The position numbers and the translations under genes are program-made. From the NCBI GenBank assembly GCA_025922795.1, contig JAICHC010000063.1, forward strand, positions 1-9,660: a stretch of 9,660 bases of DNA, read 5' to 3'. This document shows, piece after piece, positions 1 to 7,797 of the stretch; the first letter of the stretch is position 1; each line of letters starts with the position of its first letter. The notes beneath the pieces are model-generated. The model saw only the letters and a program-made list of their open reading frames with translations. It did no database searches and was not told the DNA's origin. Origin of the DNA: Candidatus Binatia bacterium (GTDB lineage Bacteria; Desulfobacterota_B; Binatia; UBA9968).

Positions 1-19
1 AGACTCGACTGCGCGAAAA

Positions 20-658
20 TTGCCTGAAGCGCCGGTGCTCACCGAAGTCAAACGGCCGGCCTTCAGCGGCGGCGGACCGCCCGTGCCGCCGGTGCGCCCG
101 AACACGCCGATCGGAACAAACGCGTGGCTTGGGACGGTGATGTTGCTTGGCGCCGAAGCGATGTTTTTCGCCGGATTGATGGGCGCGTTTTTGGTTTTTC
201 GTATCGGCAGCGCTGTATGGCCGCCGCCGTTTCAGCCGCGCTTGCCGACCGGTATCACCGGGATCAACACCCTGATTCTACTAACCAGCGCGGTGACCAT
301 GAGATGGGCGCTGCGGGCCGGCCGGCGTAACGACAGCGCGCGCCTGGTTCGGCTATTGTCGTGGACGGCGCTGCTGGGCGCGGTTTTTCTTTTGGTCCAG
401 GGCTACGAGTGGATGCGTCTGCTCCATTTCGGCCTGACGGTTTCGAGCAGCGTTTACGGCGGTCTGTTCTACACCTTGATCGGCTTACATGCGGCGCATG
501 TGTTCGGCGCGTTGATCTGGCTGGTGGTGGTCTGGCTGAACGCGCGGCAAGGAAAGTACAGCAAGCAAAACGACACCGGCTTGCAGATCTGCAGCATGTA
601 TTGGATTTTTGTCGTAGCGCTGTGGCCGGTGCTCTATGGACTCGTGTATCTTTATTGA
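20..658 (+). CDS. Cytochrome c oxidase subunit III family protein (first of two), 5' end uncertain
   Basis: This is a haem-copper oxidase subunit III homologue, an inner-membrane subunit of an aa3/caa3-type terminal oxidase that supports the catalytic subunit I. The visible protein is 212 aa and has about five hydrophobic helices after a Pro-rich N-terminus. The helix-III-type motif QGYEW carries the conserved Glu (E130), and GLHAAHVFG matches the family's GxHxxHV segment. The C-terminal motif, usually YWHFVD, is YWIFVV here (residues 194-199), so the His and Asp of the canonical form are missing. The TTG start at 20 has no Shine-Dalgarno sequence, and the frame stays open to the left edge, so the true start may lie outside the window. 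A second, more canonical subunit III lies downstream at 986. The family is certain. Whether this is a catalytic-complex subunit or a specialised paralogue is not. Confidence 0.88.
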   Translation: MPEAPVLTEVKRPAFSGGGPPVPPVRPNTPIGTNAWLGTVMLLGAEAMFFAGLMGAFLVFRIGSAVWPPPFQPRLPTGITGINTLILLTSAVTMRWALRAGRRNDSARLVRLLSWTALLGAVFLLVQGYEWMRLLHFGLTVSSSVYGGLFYTLIGLHAAHVFGALIWLVVVWLNARQGKYSKQNDTGLQICSMYWIFVVALWPVLYGLVYLY

Positions 659-664
659 GTTTGG

Positions 665-693
665 TTGACACTCCGGAATCGATACGTTAATTT
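665..693 (+). promoter_or_regulatory. Candidate sigma-70 promoter inside the oxidase cluster
   Basis: A perfect -35 box TTGACA (665-670) is followed after 17 bases by a weak -10 candidate TAATTT (688-693), 21 bases before the ATG at 714. This is the largest gap (55 bp) in the oxidase cluster. An inverted repeat GGTTGA (663-668) / TCAACC (695-700) flanks the promoter and could be an operator or a weak hairpin. The -35 match and spacing are good and the -10 match is poor, so this could be chance. Confidence 0.35.
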
Positions 694-713
694 TTCAACC
701 GTCTGTCTCCACG

Positions 714-989
714 ATGAAAAAAATTTTCTTGATCTTTCTCACCATCTCGACAGCCTGGCTGGCGCGAGCCGCGCGCTCGTGGGCTTGCGCGGTTTGTCTT
801 GGCGGCAGCGACGGGGCCACCGACGGGTATAATGCCAGCGTGTTGTTTCTGTTGTCGACGCCTTACCTGGTCGGCGGCGCGATCGCCGGCGCGCTGATCT
901 GGACTTATCGGCGCGCGCAGAAACGATCTGTCGAGAATGCGGACCTAGCGGTGCCAGTAGCTTGGAAACAGGAGGAGAGTGGTCGATGA
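714..989 (+). CDS. Small secreted/membrane protein with a CxxC motif in the oxidase operon
   Basis: This is a 91-aa protein of unknown function. It starts with a Lys-Lys pair and a hydrophobic signal-like segment (about residues 4-20). A short CAVCLGG motif (C25, C28) then follows at the expected outer face of the membrane, a second hydrophobic segment spans about 42-63, and the tail is basic (YRRAQKR). Its stop overlaps the next gene's start (ATGA at 986-989), so the two are translationally coupled. The layout of a signal/anchor, CxxC and one more helix, lying between oxidase genes, fits a helper for oxidase assembly, such as metal handling or thiol chemistry. That role is inferred from position only. 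From memory, small proteins with a similar Cys-x-x-Cys-x-Gly start occur beside caa3-type oxidase genes, but I cannot name a characterised family. No strong ribosome site precedes the ATG. Confidence 0.8.
   Translation: MKKIFLIFLTISTAWLARAARSWACAVCLGGSDGATDGYNASVLFLLSTPYLVGGAIAGALIWTYRRAQKRSVENADLAVPVAWKQEESGR
970..977 (+). promoter_or_regulatory. Ribosome binding site that sets the start of the second subunit III gene
   Basis: AGGAGGAG lies 8 bases before the ATG at 986. It sits inside the end of the preceding small gene and favours this ATG over an in-frame TTG at 962. Confidence 0.8.
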
Positions 990-1594
990 GCGAAGTTGCG
1001 GCAATGCACGCGGGCGCCGAGCCCGCAGAAACGCCCTTGACGCCCGAGAGCTGGGGCAAACTCGGCATGTGGTTGTTTCTCGCCGGCGACGCGATGTCGT
1101 TTGGTTGTCTGATCGTCGGCTACGGTATTCTCCGTTACGCGAGCACGACCTGGCCGGTCCCCGCCGAGGTTCTCGGCATCAACCTGACCGCGCTCATGAC
1201 GTTTTTGTTGATCGTCAGCAGTGTCACGATGGTTCTGGCGCTCGCCGCGATTCAAGAGGGTGACAAGGCGAGATTCAAAAAATTCATGGGCTTCACGATC
1301 CTCGGCGGTCTGATCTTTCTCGGCCTGCAAGCCTATGAATGGACGCACCTCATCGGCCACACCTTGCCGGAGCATAACTTGTCTTTTAGCAAAGATCTGT
1401 TCGCCACCACGTTCTTCGTTCTCACCGGGTTTCACGGCATGCACGTGACCGGCGGAGTCATTTATAATAGCTGCGTGCTCGCGGCAGTGAGCCGGGGGCG
1501 CTACGGCGCCAAGCACGTGGAGATCGCCGGCCTTTACTGGCACTTCGTCGATCTGGTGTGGATCTTGATTTTTACGTTCGTTTATTTACTGTAG
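986..1594 (+). CDS. ctaE: Cytochrome c oxidase subunit III (second, canonical copy)
   Basis: This is subunit III of an aa3/caa3-type cytochrome c oxidase, an integral membrane subunit that stabilises subunit I and its proton uptake. The protein is 202 aa with five predicted helices, the short form usual for bacterial caa3-type operons. It has the conserved helix Glu in LQAYEW (E118), the GFHGMHVTGG segment, and the C-terminal YWHFVD signature (residues 184-189) leading into the last helix. The start at 986 is chosen because of a strong AGGAGG site, an ATGA overlap with the upstream gene, and a typical N-terminus. An upstream TTG at 962 would add eight residues and sits before the ribosome site. 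It is followed by subunit IV 22 bp downstream. It differs clearly from the first subunit III homologue at the left edge, so the two are old paralogues rather than a recent duplication. Confidence 0.95.
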   Translation: MSEVAAMHAGAEPAETPLTPESWGKLGMWLFLAGDAMSFGCLIVGYGILRYASTTWPVPAEVLGINLTALMTFLLIVSSVTMVLALAAIQEGDKARFKKFMGFTILGGLIFLGLQAYEWTHLIGHTLPEHNLSFSKDLFATTFFVLTGFHGMHVTGGVIYNSCVLAAVSRGRYGAKHVEIAGLYWHFVDLVWILIFTFVYLL

Positions 1595-1616
1595 CGGTCA
1601 TTTTCGAGGAAAGCTC

Positions 1617-1895
1617 ATGGCGTCAACAGCCCATTCCACTTCCCAGTACGTCAAGATTTTTTATATTCTGTTGGTGCTGACCGTGGTCGAGGTCGGCATC
1701 GTCTACATGGGGTTGCCGAAAATGTTGCTGGCCGGTTTGCTGATCATTCTGGCGGTCTGGAAAGCGGCTCTCGTGGCCTTGCACTTCATGCATCTCAAAT
1801 TCGAAAAGACCACCCTGATGATGATCGCGCTTTCGCCGTTCATTCTCTGTGTGTTTTTGATTCTCATGTTGTTGCCGGACATCTTTCCGGGGTGA
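1617..1895 (+). CDS. ctaF: Cytochrome c oxidase subunit IV (caa3-type small subunit)
   Basis: This is the small membrane subunit of the prokaryotic caa3-type oxidase, thought to stabilise the complex. The protein is 92 aa with three hydrophobic helices at about residues 14-33, 36-55 and 66-89. Helix 1 contains a buried Glu (E25), and the HFMHLKFEK segment (56-64) after helix 2 is typical of the prokaryotic subunit IV family. A good ribosome site, GAGGAAA, lies 4 bases before the ATG. The stop overlaps the start of the next gene (GTGA at 1892-1895). Its position directly after subunit III is the standard operon order. Family assignment is confident. The gene symbol follows the Bacillus naming. 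Confidence 0.92.
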   Translation: MASTAHSTSQYVKIFYILLVLTVVEVGIVYMGLPKMLLAGLLIILAVWKAALVALHFMHLKFEKTTLMMIALSPFILCVFLILMLLPDIFPG

Positions 1896-2320
1896 TCTCC
1901 GCCTCCCAGCTTCCGGATCTCAACGCGGCGCTGAATTCCCTCAGCGCCGTTTTTCTTTTGACCGGGTATGGTTTTATCAAGTCGAAAAATCAGCAGGCGC
2001 ACCGCCGCTGCATGCTCGCCGCATTCGCCTGCTCGATCTTGTTTCTGATCTCCTATCTGATCTATCACTATCAAGTCGGCTCGGTACCATTTAAAGGACA
2101 GGGGCCAATCCGGACCGTCTATTTTACGATCCTGATCACGCACACGGTCCTGGCGACGACGGTTGTGCCGCTCGTGCTGATCACTCTAATTCGCGCTCTG
2201 CGCGAGCGCTTCGATGCGCACCGGCGCATCGCGCGCTGGACCTTTCCCATCTGGCTCTATGTCTCGGTCACCGGCGTGATCGTTTATTGGATGCTTTATT
2301 GGCTCGTGCCCTCGCGTTGA
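1892..2320 (+). CDS. DUF420 family membrane protein, probable oxidase assembly factor
   Basis: This is a 142-aa integral membrane protein of the DUF420 family. DUF420 members in Firmicutes (CtaM/YozB) are needed for active haem-A-containing oxidases, and a similar maturation role is inferred here from family and position. About four helices are visible. Four histidines stand near helix ends (H37 in QQAHRR, H59 in YHYQVG, H84 in THTVLA, H110 in AHRRIARW), a pattern suited to metal or haem contact. The start is a GTG at 1892 overlapping the subunit IV stop, so translation is probably coupled. There is no ATG alternative near the N-terminus. It closes the oxidase cluster, and the next gene begins 32 bp later. 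Confidence 0.9.
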   Translation: MISASQLPDLNAALNSLSAVFLLTGYGFIKSKNQQAHRRCMLAAFACSILFLISYLIYHYQVGSVPFKGQGPIRTVYFTILITHTVLATTVVPLVLITLIRALRERFDAHRRIARWTFPIWLYVSVTGVIVYWMLYWLVPSR

Positions 2321-2352
2321 CAGGGAAAAACGCTTCGCGATAGAGAGCAGGG

Positions 2353-3168
2353 ATGGAGACGACAAAAATGACATCGATCGGTATCGTGGGTTGCGGCGCG
2401 ATCGGCAGAGCGCTGATACGGGCGGTGGAGAGCGGTCAGCTTTCGGTCGGCATCGCCGGCGTGACCAGCCGCAGCGAAAGCCGGGCGCGCGAGTTTCTCT
2501 CGACGCTCGGCCGTCCGCCGGCCTATCGCTCGCTGGACGATCTGATCGCATCCGCCGACCTGATCGTGGAAGCGGCCGGCGGCGCAGTGGTGCCGGCCTT
2601 GGCCGAGCAGGTGTTCGCCGCCGGAAAAGATCTCATGGTCATCAGTGTCGGCGCGTTGCTCGATCACCCGGAGATCATCGAGAAGTCGCGCAGCAGCGGA
2701 TGCCGCCTGTACGTTCCCTCCGGCGCGATCGCCGGACTGGACGGCATCAAATCCGCCGTGATCGGCGCGATCACTCACGTTACCCACACGACGCGCAAGC
2801 CGCCCGCCGGCTTGGAGGGCGCGCCGTATCTGGTCGAGCGGGGAATTTCACTGGCTGGACTAAAAGAAGAGAAGGAAATTTTCTCCGGTTCGGCGCGCGC
2901 CGCCTGTCGCGGCTTTCCCGCCAACGTCAACGTCACCGCGTCGGTCAGTTTGGCGGGCATCGGCCCGGATCAAACTCGGGTGAAAATTTTTGCCGTGCCC
3001 GGGCTGGCGCGCAATTGCCACGACATCGACGTCGAAGGCGAGTTCGGCAGGCTTCACGTGCATATCGAAAACGTGCCGAGCGAAAATCCCAAGACCGGGA
3101 AGCTCACTGCGCTATCGATTATTCGCGCGGTCAAGGACGCCGTCGATCCGGTGCGGATCGGCAACTAG
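2353..3168 (+). CDS. nadX: Aspartate dehydrogenase family protein (NadX type)
   Basis: The predicted activity is NAD(P)-dependent oxidation of L-aspartate to iminoaspartate, which feeds NAD synthesis with NadA or hydrolyses to oxaloacetate and ammonia. The protein is 271 aa, normal for the family. An N-terminal Rossmann fold with IGIVGCGAIG (residues 9-18) binds the nucleotide. The C-terminal half has the family hallmarks: a conserved His in RNCHDI (H223) and the NVPSENPKTGKL segment (240-251). Two starts are possible. ATG 2353 has GAGAG just upstream, and ATG 2368 has GGAG at a good 9-base spacing and would remove five residues. No nadA or nadC is adjacent, so the role may be catabolic rather than NAD synthesis. 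It lies 32 bp after the oxidase cluster and could be read through from it. Family is confident and in vivo role is open. Confidence 0.88.
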   Translation: METTKMTSIGIVGCGAIGRALIRAVESGQLSVGIAGVTSRSESRAREFLSTLGRPPAYRSLDDLIASADLIVEAAGGAVVPALAEQVFAAGKDLMVISVGALLDHPEIIEKSRSSGCRLYVPSGAIAGLDGIKSAVIGAITHVTHTTRKPPAGLEGAPYLVERGISLAGLKEEKEIFSGSARAACRGFPANVNVTASVSLAGIGPDQTRVKIFAVPGLARNCHDIDVEGEFGRLHVHIENVPSENPKTGKLTALSIIRAVKDAVDPVRIGN

Positions 3169-3213
3169 GATGGTGGACCCGAAGTTCATTGAATAGCTTG
3201 GAGCGCCTCCGGC

Positions 3214-3297
3214 GTCATTTCCGCGCACGCGGAAATCCAGAATCTTTGAACCTGGATTCCGGGTCGCGCTTGCTATCGCCAGCTTGCCCGGAATGAC
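3214..3297 (+). repeat. Palindromic intergenic repeat element (REP/MITE-like)
   Basis: This 84-bp imperfect palindrome lies in the 192-bp gap between the aspartate dehydrogenase and TPP-enzyme genes. The ends are GTCATT and AATGAC. The left half contains a perfect 9-bp hairpin, ATTTCCGCG/CGCGGAAAT, with a 2-base loop (3217-3236). The centre pairs AATCCAG (3234-3240) with CTGGATT (3252-3258). The right half pairs ATTCCGGG (3256-3263) with CCCGGAAT (3287-3294). This resembles a widespread class of dispersed bacterial repeats in which GTCATTCCCGC...GGGAATCCAG and its complement face each other. The copy looks degenerate. It may also act as a transcription barrier after the upstream gene. No coding content is seen in the rest of the gap. 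Confidence 0.7.
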
Positions 3298-3360
3298 AAC
3301 TGTAATTTTTAACGAACTTCTCTGGCATTACGCTTCTCGGAGATTTCGCGCGCAAAGCAT

Positions 3361-5010
3361 TTGTTGAGCGATGTCGAAGTGACGCAAAGGCTTACGGTTA
3401 ACACTGCAACAATTGTGAACAACTGCGATCTGATCGTCCGAATGCTTGAGCAGGCCGGAGTGCGCTGGGTCTTCGGCGTGCCGAGCGGGCCGGTGCTGCC
3501 GCTGATCGATTCGCTTCGGCGCAGCCCGGTCCAATTCGTTCTGACCGCGAGCGAAACATCGGCGGGCTTTATGGCCGCCGCAGTCGGCTACTTGACCGGC
3601 ATACCCGGTGTGTGCGCTTCGACGGTCGGGCCGGGCGCGACCAATCTTACCACCGGCGTCGGCTGCGCCTGGCTCGATCGCGCGCCGCTGCTCGCGATCA
3701 CTTGCAACGTCGGCACCGCCTGGCTCGACCGGCGCATCCAGATGCGCATCGATCATCAGGCTTTGTTCCGGCCGCTCACCAAAGCGACGATCTCGCTCCG
3801 CGATGCTTCGGCCGGAGAAGCGCTTGGAAGCGCGCTCGCAATCGCCAGCGACGAGCCGCCCGGTCCGGTGCATCTCGATTTGCCTGAAGACATCGCGCAA
3901 GCGGCGCCGGCCGCGTTCGTCGAAACGCGCCGCGGCTCAATTTGCCTGCCGGACCGATCGCAAGAAATCACCGCCGCTCTTTCGGCCGCGCTCGGGCGGG
4001 CACGACGCCCGCTCGTGGTTACGGGCTTGAGCTTCACGCGCAGCCGGGCGGCGCGAGAGTTGGTCCAACTCCTCGAGCGGCAAAATTGGCCCTTTGTCAC
4101 GACCATGCACGCAAAAGGATTCCTGCCTGAAAGCCATCCCAACTGGGCGGGAGTCATCGGCCGCGCGCGCCGCAGCGACATCAAAGCTTTTACCGATCGC
4201 GCAGACCTGATCATCGCTGTCGGCTACGATCCGATCGAGATCAACTACGAAGAATGGGCCGGCAAGACACCGATCGCGCATATCAGCACGGAAGCGGCGG
4301 AAGCAGGGAAGGAGCTACGCTTCGTTTGCAACCTGGCCTGCGATCTCGATGCCGCGATCGAAGCGCTCAGCGCGATCGCGCCCGTCCAGAACCGTTGGTC
4401 GAGCGACGAATGGCGGCAGCATCGTTCCGATCTGGAACAGGCGCTCCGTCCGAGCAGCGTTAGTTTCTCGGCGCATCATGTGCTTGACGGATTGCGCGGA
4501 TGGTTACCTGCGGATGGCATTCTTGCTTACGACGTGGGCGCGCACACGCACCAGATTGCCACGCAATGGCGCACCGATCGTCCGCGTACCCTGCTCGCCA
4601 CCAACGGTTGGTCGTCGATGGGCTACGGTATGCCGGCCGCTTACGCCGCTAAATTGGTTTTTCCGGAGCGCCGCGTCGTTGCCGTGATTGGCGACGGCGG
4701 GTTTCAGATGACCGCCGGGGAGCTCGCGCTGGCGCGGCGCTTGAATCTCGCCGTGCCGATCGTCGTGCTCAACGACGGTTGGCTCGGTCTGATGAAAATC
4801 AAGCAGGAGCGTCGAAACTATCCGCTCTCCGGAGTACGGCTGGGCGATCCCCCCGACACGCCGCCGCATTATTTTGGCGTCCCCTGCCGCGCGGCCAAGA
4901 CTTCCGAGGAGCTTGGCGTCGCGCTCGAGTGGGCCTCAAGTCTCAATGGACCGAGTGTCATCGAAACCTTCATCGATGCCGAAGCCTATTCAAGCACGGT
5001 CTTTGACTGA
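3361..5010 (+). CDS. Thiamine pyrophosphate-dependent enzyme (acetolactate synthase/decarboxylase superfamily)
   Basis: This is a 549-aa thiamine-diphosphate enzyme with the three-part layout of the acetolactate synthase/2-oxoacid decarboxylase group. The N-terminal pyrimidine-binding domain spans about residues 20-190 and has the catalytic Glu in ASETSAG (E65). The central domain covers about 200-340. The C-terminal pyrophosphate-binding domain spans about 370-540 and has GDGGFQMTAGEL (D445) and the metal ligand in LNDGW (N471), 26 residues on. It probably decarboxylates a 2-oxoacid and may ligate the product, but the substrate cannot be read from sequence. No small regulatory subunit (IlvN/IlvH) is adjacent, which argues against biosynthetic acetolactate synthase. 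The start is uncertain. TTG 3361 has no clear ribosome site. GTG 3379, or GTG 3415 (giving MNNCDLIV, a typical family N-terminus), are alternatives. An MFS transporter follows after 20 bp and is probably co-transcribed. Confidence 0.85.
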   Translation: MLSDVEVTQRLTVNTATIVNNCDLIVRMLEQAGVRWVFGVPSGPVLPLIDSLRRSPVQFVLTASETSAGFMAAAVGYLTGIPGVCASTVGPGATNLTTGVGCAWLDRAPLLAITCNVGTAWLDRRIQMRIDHQALFRPLTKATISLRDASAGEALGSALAIASDEPPGPVHLDLPEDIAQAAPAAFVETRRGSICLPDRSQEITAALSAALGRARRPLVVTGLSFTRSRAARELVQLLERQNWPFVTTMHAKGFLPESHPNWAGVIGRARRSDIKAFTDRADLIIAVGYDPIEINYEEWAGKTPIAHISTEAAEAGKELRFVCNLACDLDAAIEALSAIAPVQNRWSSDEWRQHRSDLEQALRPSSVSFSAHHVLDGLRGWLPADGILAYDVGAHTHQIATQWRTDRPRTLLATNGWSSMGYGMPAAYAAKLVFPERRVVAVIGDGGFQMTAGELALARRLNLAVPIVVLNDGWLGLMKIKQERRNYPLSGVRLGDPPDTPPHYFGVPCRAAKTSEELGVALEWASSLNGPSVIETFIDAEAYSSTVFD

Positions 5011-5030
5011 AGGCCGCGTCGCATTTTTCC

Positions 5031-6248
5031 ATGTCCGACAGTTCAGCGCCGCGCGATTCAAAACGTTGGACGATCCTCGGCCTGATCTCGGTCTCGCATA
5101 TCGTCGGCGCGGCGGCGCAGTACGGCATCAACACCCTGGCGCCGTTTTACAAAGATGAATTGGGGCTGTCGCGCGCTCAAGTCGGCTTGTTCTTCTCGGC
5201 TTTTTACCTGGCGATGACCGGCGCCTCGTTCGGCACCGGCTGGCTCGCCGACCGGCTCGGCGTGGGCAAGACCACACTGCTCGGCCATGTCGGCCTGGGC
5301 ATCTGCATTACCGCCGCGGCGTTGTCTCCGTCGTTCGAATCGGCCAGCATCAGTTTTTTTCTCGCCGGCGTCGGTTATAGCTTTCTCAATCCGGCCTCCA
5401 CGATCGGCGTGATGACGTGGTTTCATCGGGACGAACGCGCCACGGCCATGGGTATCAAACAAACCGGCGTTCCGGGCGGCGGCGTGCTCGCAGCGGTCCT
5501 GGCGCCGTCATTGGTCTTGCTTATCGGTTGGCGCGGCTCGCTGGCCGCGCTGGGCATCATCAATTTCGCTTTCGGCTTTTTGTTCTCGCTTTTGTGGCGC
5601 GAACCTGTAACCGCTTCGATTGAGGCGGAACCGGCGAGGAGCACCGACGCCAACCCTCCGCCCCTGAAAGTGTGGGCATTGTTACCGGTCAGTTGCGCGA
5701 CCGGGATCTATCTGATCGGGCAGCTGGTGCTAATCACGTACGTGCCGCTCTACCTGAAAGACGTCATGGGTTATACCTCTTACACGGCAAGCCAGGCCCT
5801 GGCATTGACCCAGGCGGGCGCCATGGTCGGGCGGGTCGGTTGGGGTGTGGCGAGCGACCGCCTATTCGGCGGCCGGCGCAAGATCGTCTTGATCGTGATC
5901 GGCTTGCTATCGTTGGTCTTGATCGGCGCTCTAAGTTTAATGGACCGGGAATCTTCAGCTTTTCTATTGATGCCGATTCTTTTTCTCGCCGGCGTGTCGC
6001 TCGTCGGCTATCAAGGCGTTTCGTACGCGTTGATCGGTGAAATTTCCGGCAAGGCGAGAACCGGCGCCGGTCTCGGTATGATGATCACGATCAATGCCGC
6101 CGCGGCGACGGTGGGAACGCCGGTGTTCGGCTACATCGTCGATCGCACCGGCTCGTACGCATTCGCGTGGCAAATCCTCGCCGGTGCCGTCGCGATCGGG
6201 ATCGTCGCGGTCGCCTTCCTGCTCAAAGAACCCAGGCGAGAGCCGTAA
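5031..6248 (+). CDS. MFS transporter
   Basis: This is a major facilitator superfamily secondary transporter of the inner membrane. The protein is 405 aa with about 12 hydrophobic helices in two halves, split by a hydrophilic loop around residues 195-215. The loop between helices 2 and 3 has MFS motif A, GWLADRLGVGKT (residues 70-81, with the key D74 and R75). The substrate is unknown. The architecture suits small organic anions, and the adjacent TPP enzyme suggests it moves that enzyme's substrate or product, which is an inference from position. The ATG at 5031 lies only 20 bp after the TPP-enzyme stop and has no good ribosome site, so coupling to upstream translation is likely. Superfamily assignment is confident. 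Confidence 0.88.
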   Translation: MSDSSAPRDSKRWTILGLISVSHIVGAAAQYGINTLAPFYKDELGLSRAQVGLFFSAFYLAMTGASFGTGWLADRLGVGKTTLLGHVGLGICITAAALSPSFESASISFFLAGVGYSFLNPASTIGVMTWFHRDERATAMGIKQTGVPGGGVLAAVLAPSLVLLIGWRGSLAALGIINFAFGFLFSLLWREPVTASIEAEPARSTDANPPPLKVWALLPVSCATGIYLIGQLVLITYVPLYLKDVMGYTSYTASQALALTQAGAMVGRVGWGVASDRLFGGRRKIVLIVIGLLSLVLIGALSLMDRESSAFLLMPILFLAGVSLVGYQGVSYALIGEISGKARTGAGLGMMITINAAAATVGTPVFGYIVDRTGSYAFAWQILAGAVAIGIVAVAFLLKEPRREP

Positions 6249-6253
6249 CTGTT

Positions 6254-6280
6254 TTGCTTTCGTCGCGGCGGTGCTACGCT
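6254..6280 (+). promoter_or_regulatory. Candidate promoter for fumC
   Basis: The 72-bp gap before the fumarase gene contains TTGCTT (6254-6259) and, 15 bases later, an extended -10-like TGCTACGCT (6272-6280; -10 TACGCT at 6275-6280). The spacing is short, but the TG extension can compensate. This would start transcription about 35 bases before the ATG. Confidence 0.3.
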
Positions 6281-6320
6281 CAAATTACCGCCAGATTCGG
6301 CTCCACCGATCGGAGGTCCA

Positions 6321-7730
<1,410 letters not shown>

Positions 7731-7735
7731 AAAAG

Positions 7736-7751
7736 ATAAATCATGATTTAT
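7736..7751. promoter_or_regulatory. Perfect 16-bp AT-rich palindrome between fumC and the LTxxQ gene
   Basis: ATAAATCATGATTTAT is a perfect inverted repeat 6 bases after the fumC stop and 47 bases before the next start. It is set in A-rich and T-rich flanks, in a strongly GC-rich region. It lacks the GC stem of an intrinsic terminator. It could be an operator for the downstream gene or a weak terminator, since a run of four Ts overlaps its right end (7751-7754). Function is not shown. Confidence 0.45.
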
Positions 7752-7797
7752 TTTGCAAATAATGGTTCTCGCAGACAATCGGCTTCGTGAGGAAACG

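Noticed and set aside
905..1543. Long minus-strand ORF opposite subunit III
   Set aside because: It is an antisense shadow of a clear oxidase gene. Its low-complexity, His/Arg/Glu-rich translation has no recognisable domain or ribosome site.
3170..3196. Eight-codon ORF (MVDPKFIE) after nadX
   Set aside because: It resembles the first residues of the fumarase (MVDPGF) but is too short to support as a gene or leader peptide, and it has no attenuator structure tied to it.
2391..3296. 301-aa plus-strand ORF overlapping aspartate dehydrogenase
   Set aside because: It is an Arg-rich out-of-frame translation of nadX that runs into the palindromic repeat, typical of high-GC shadow frames.
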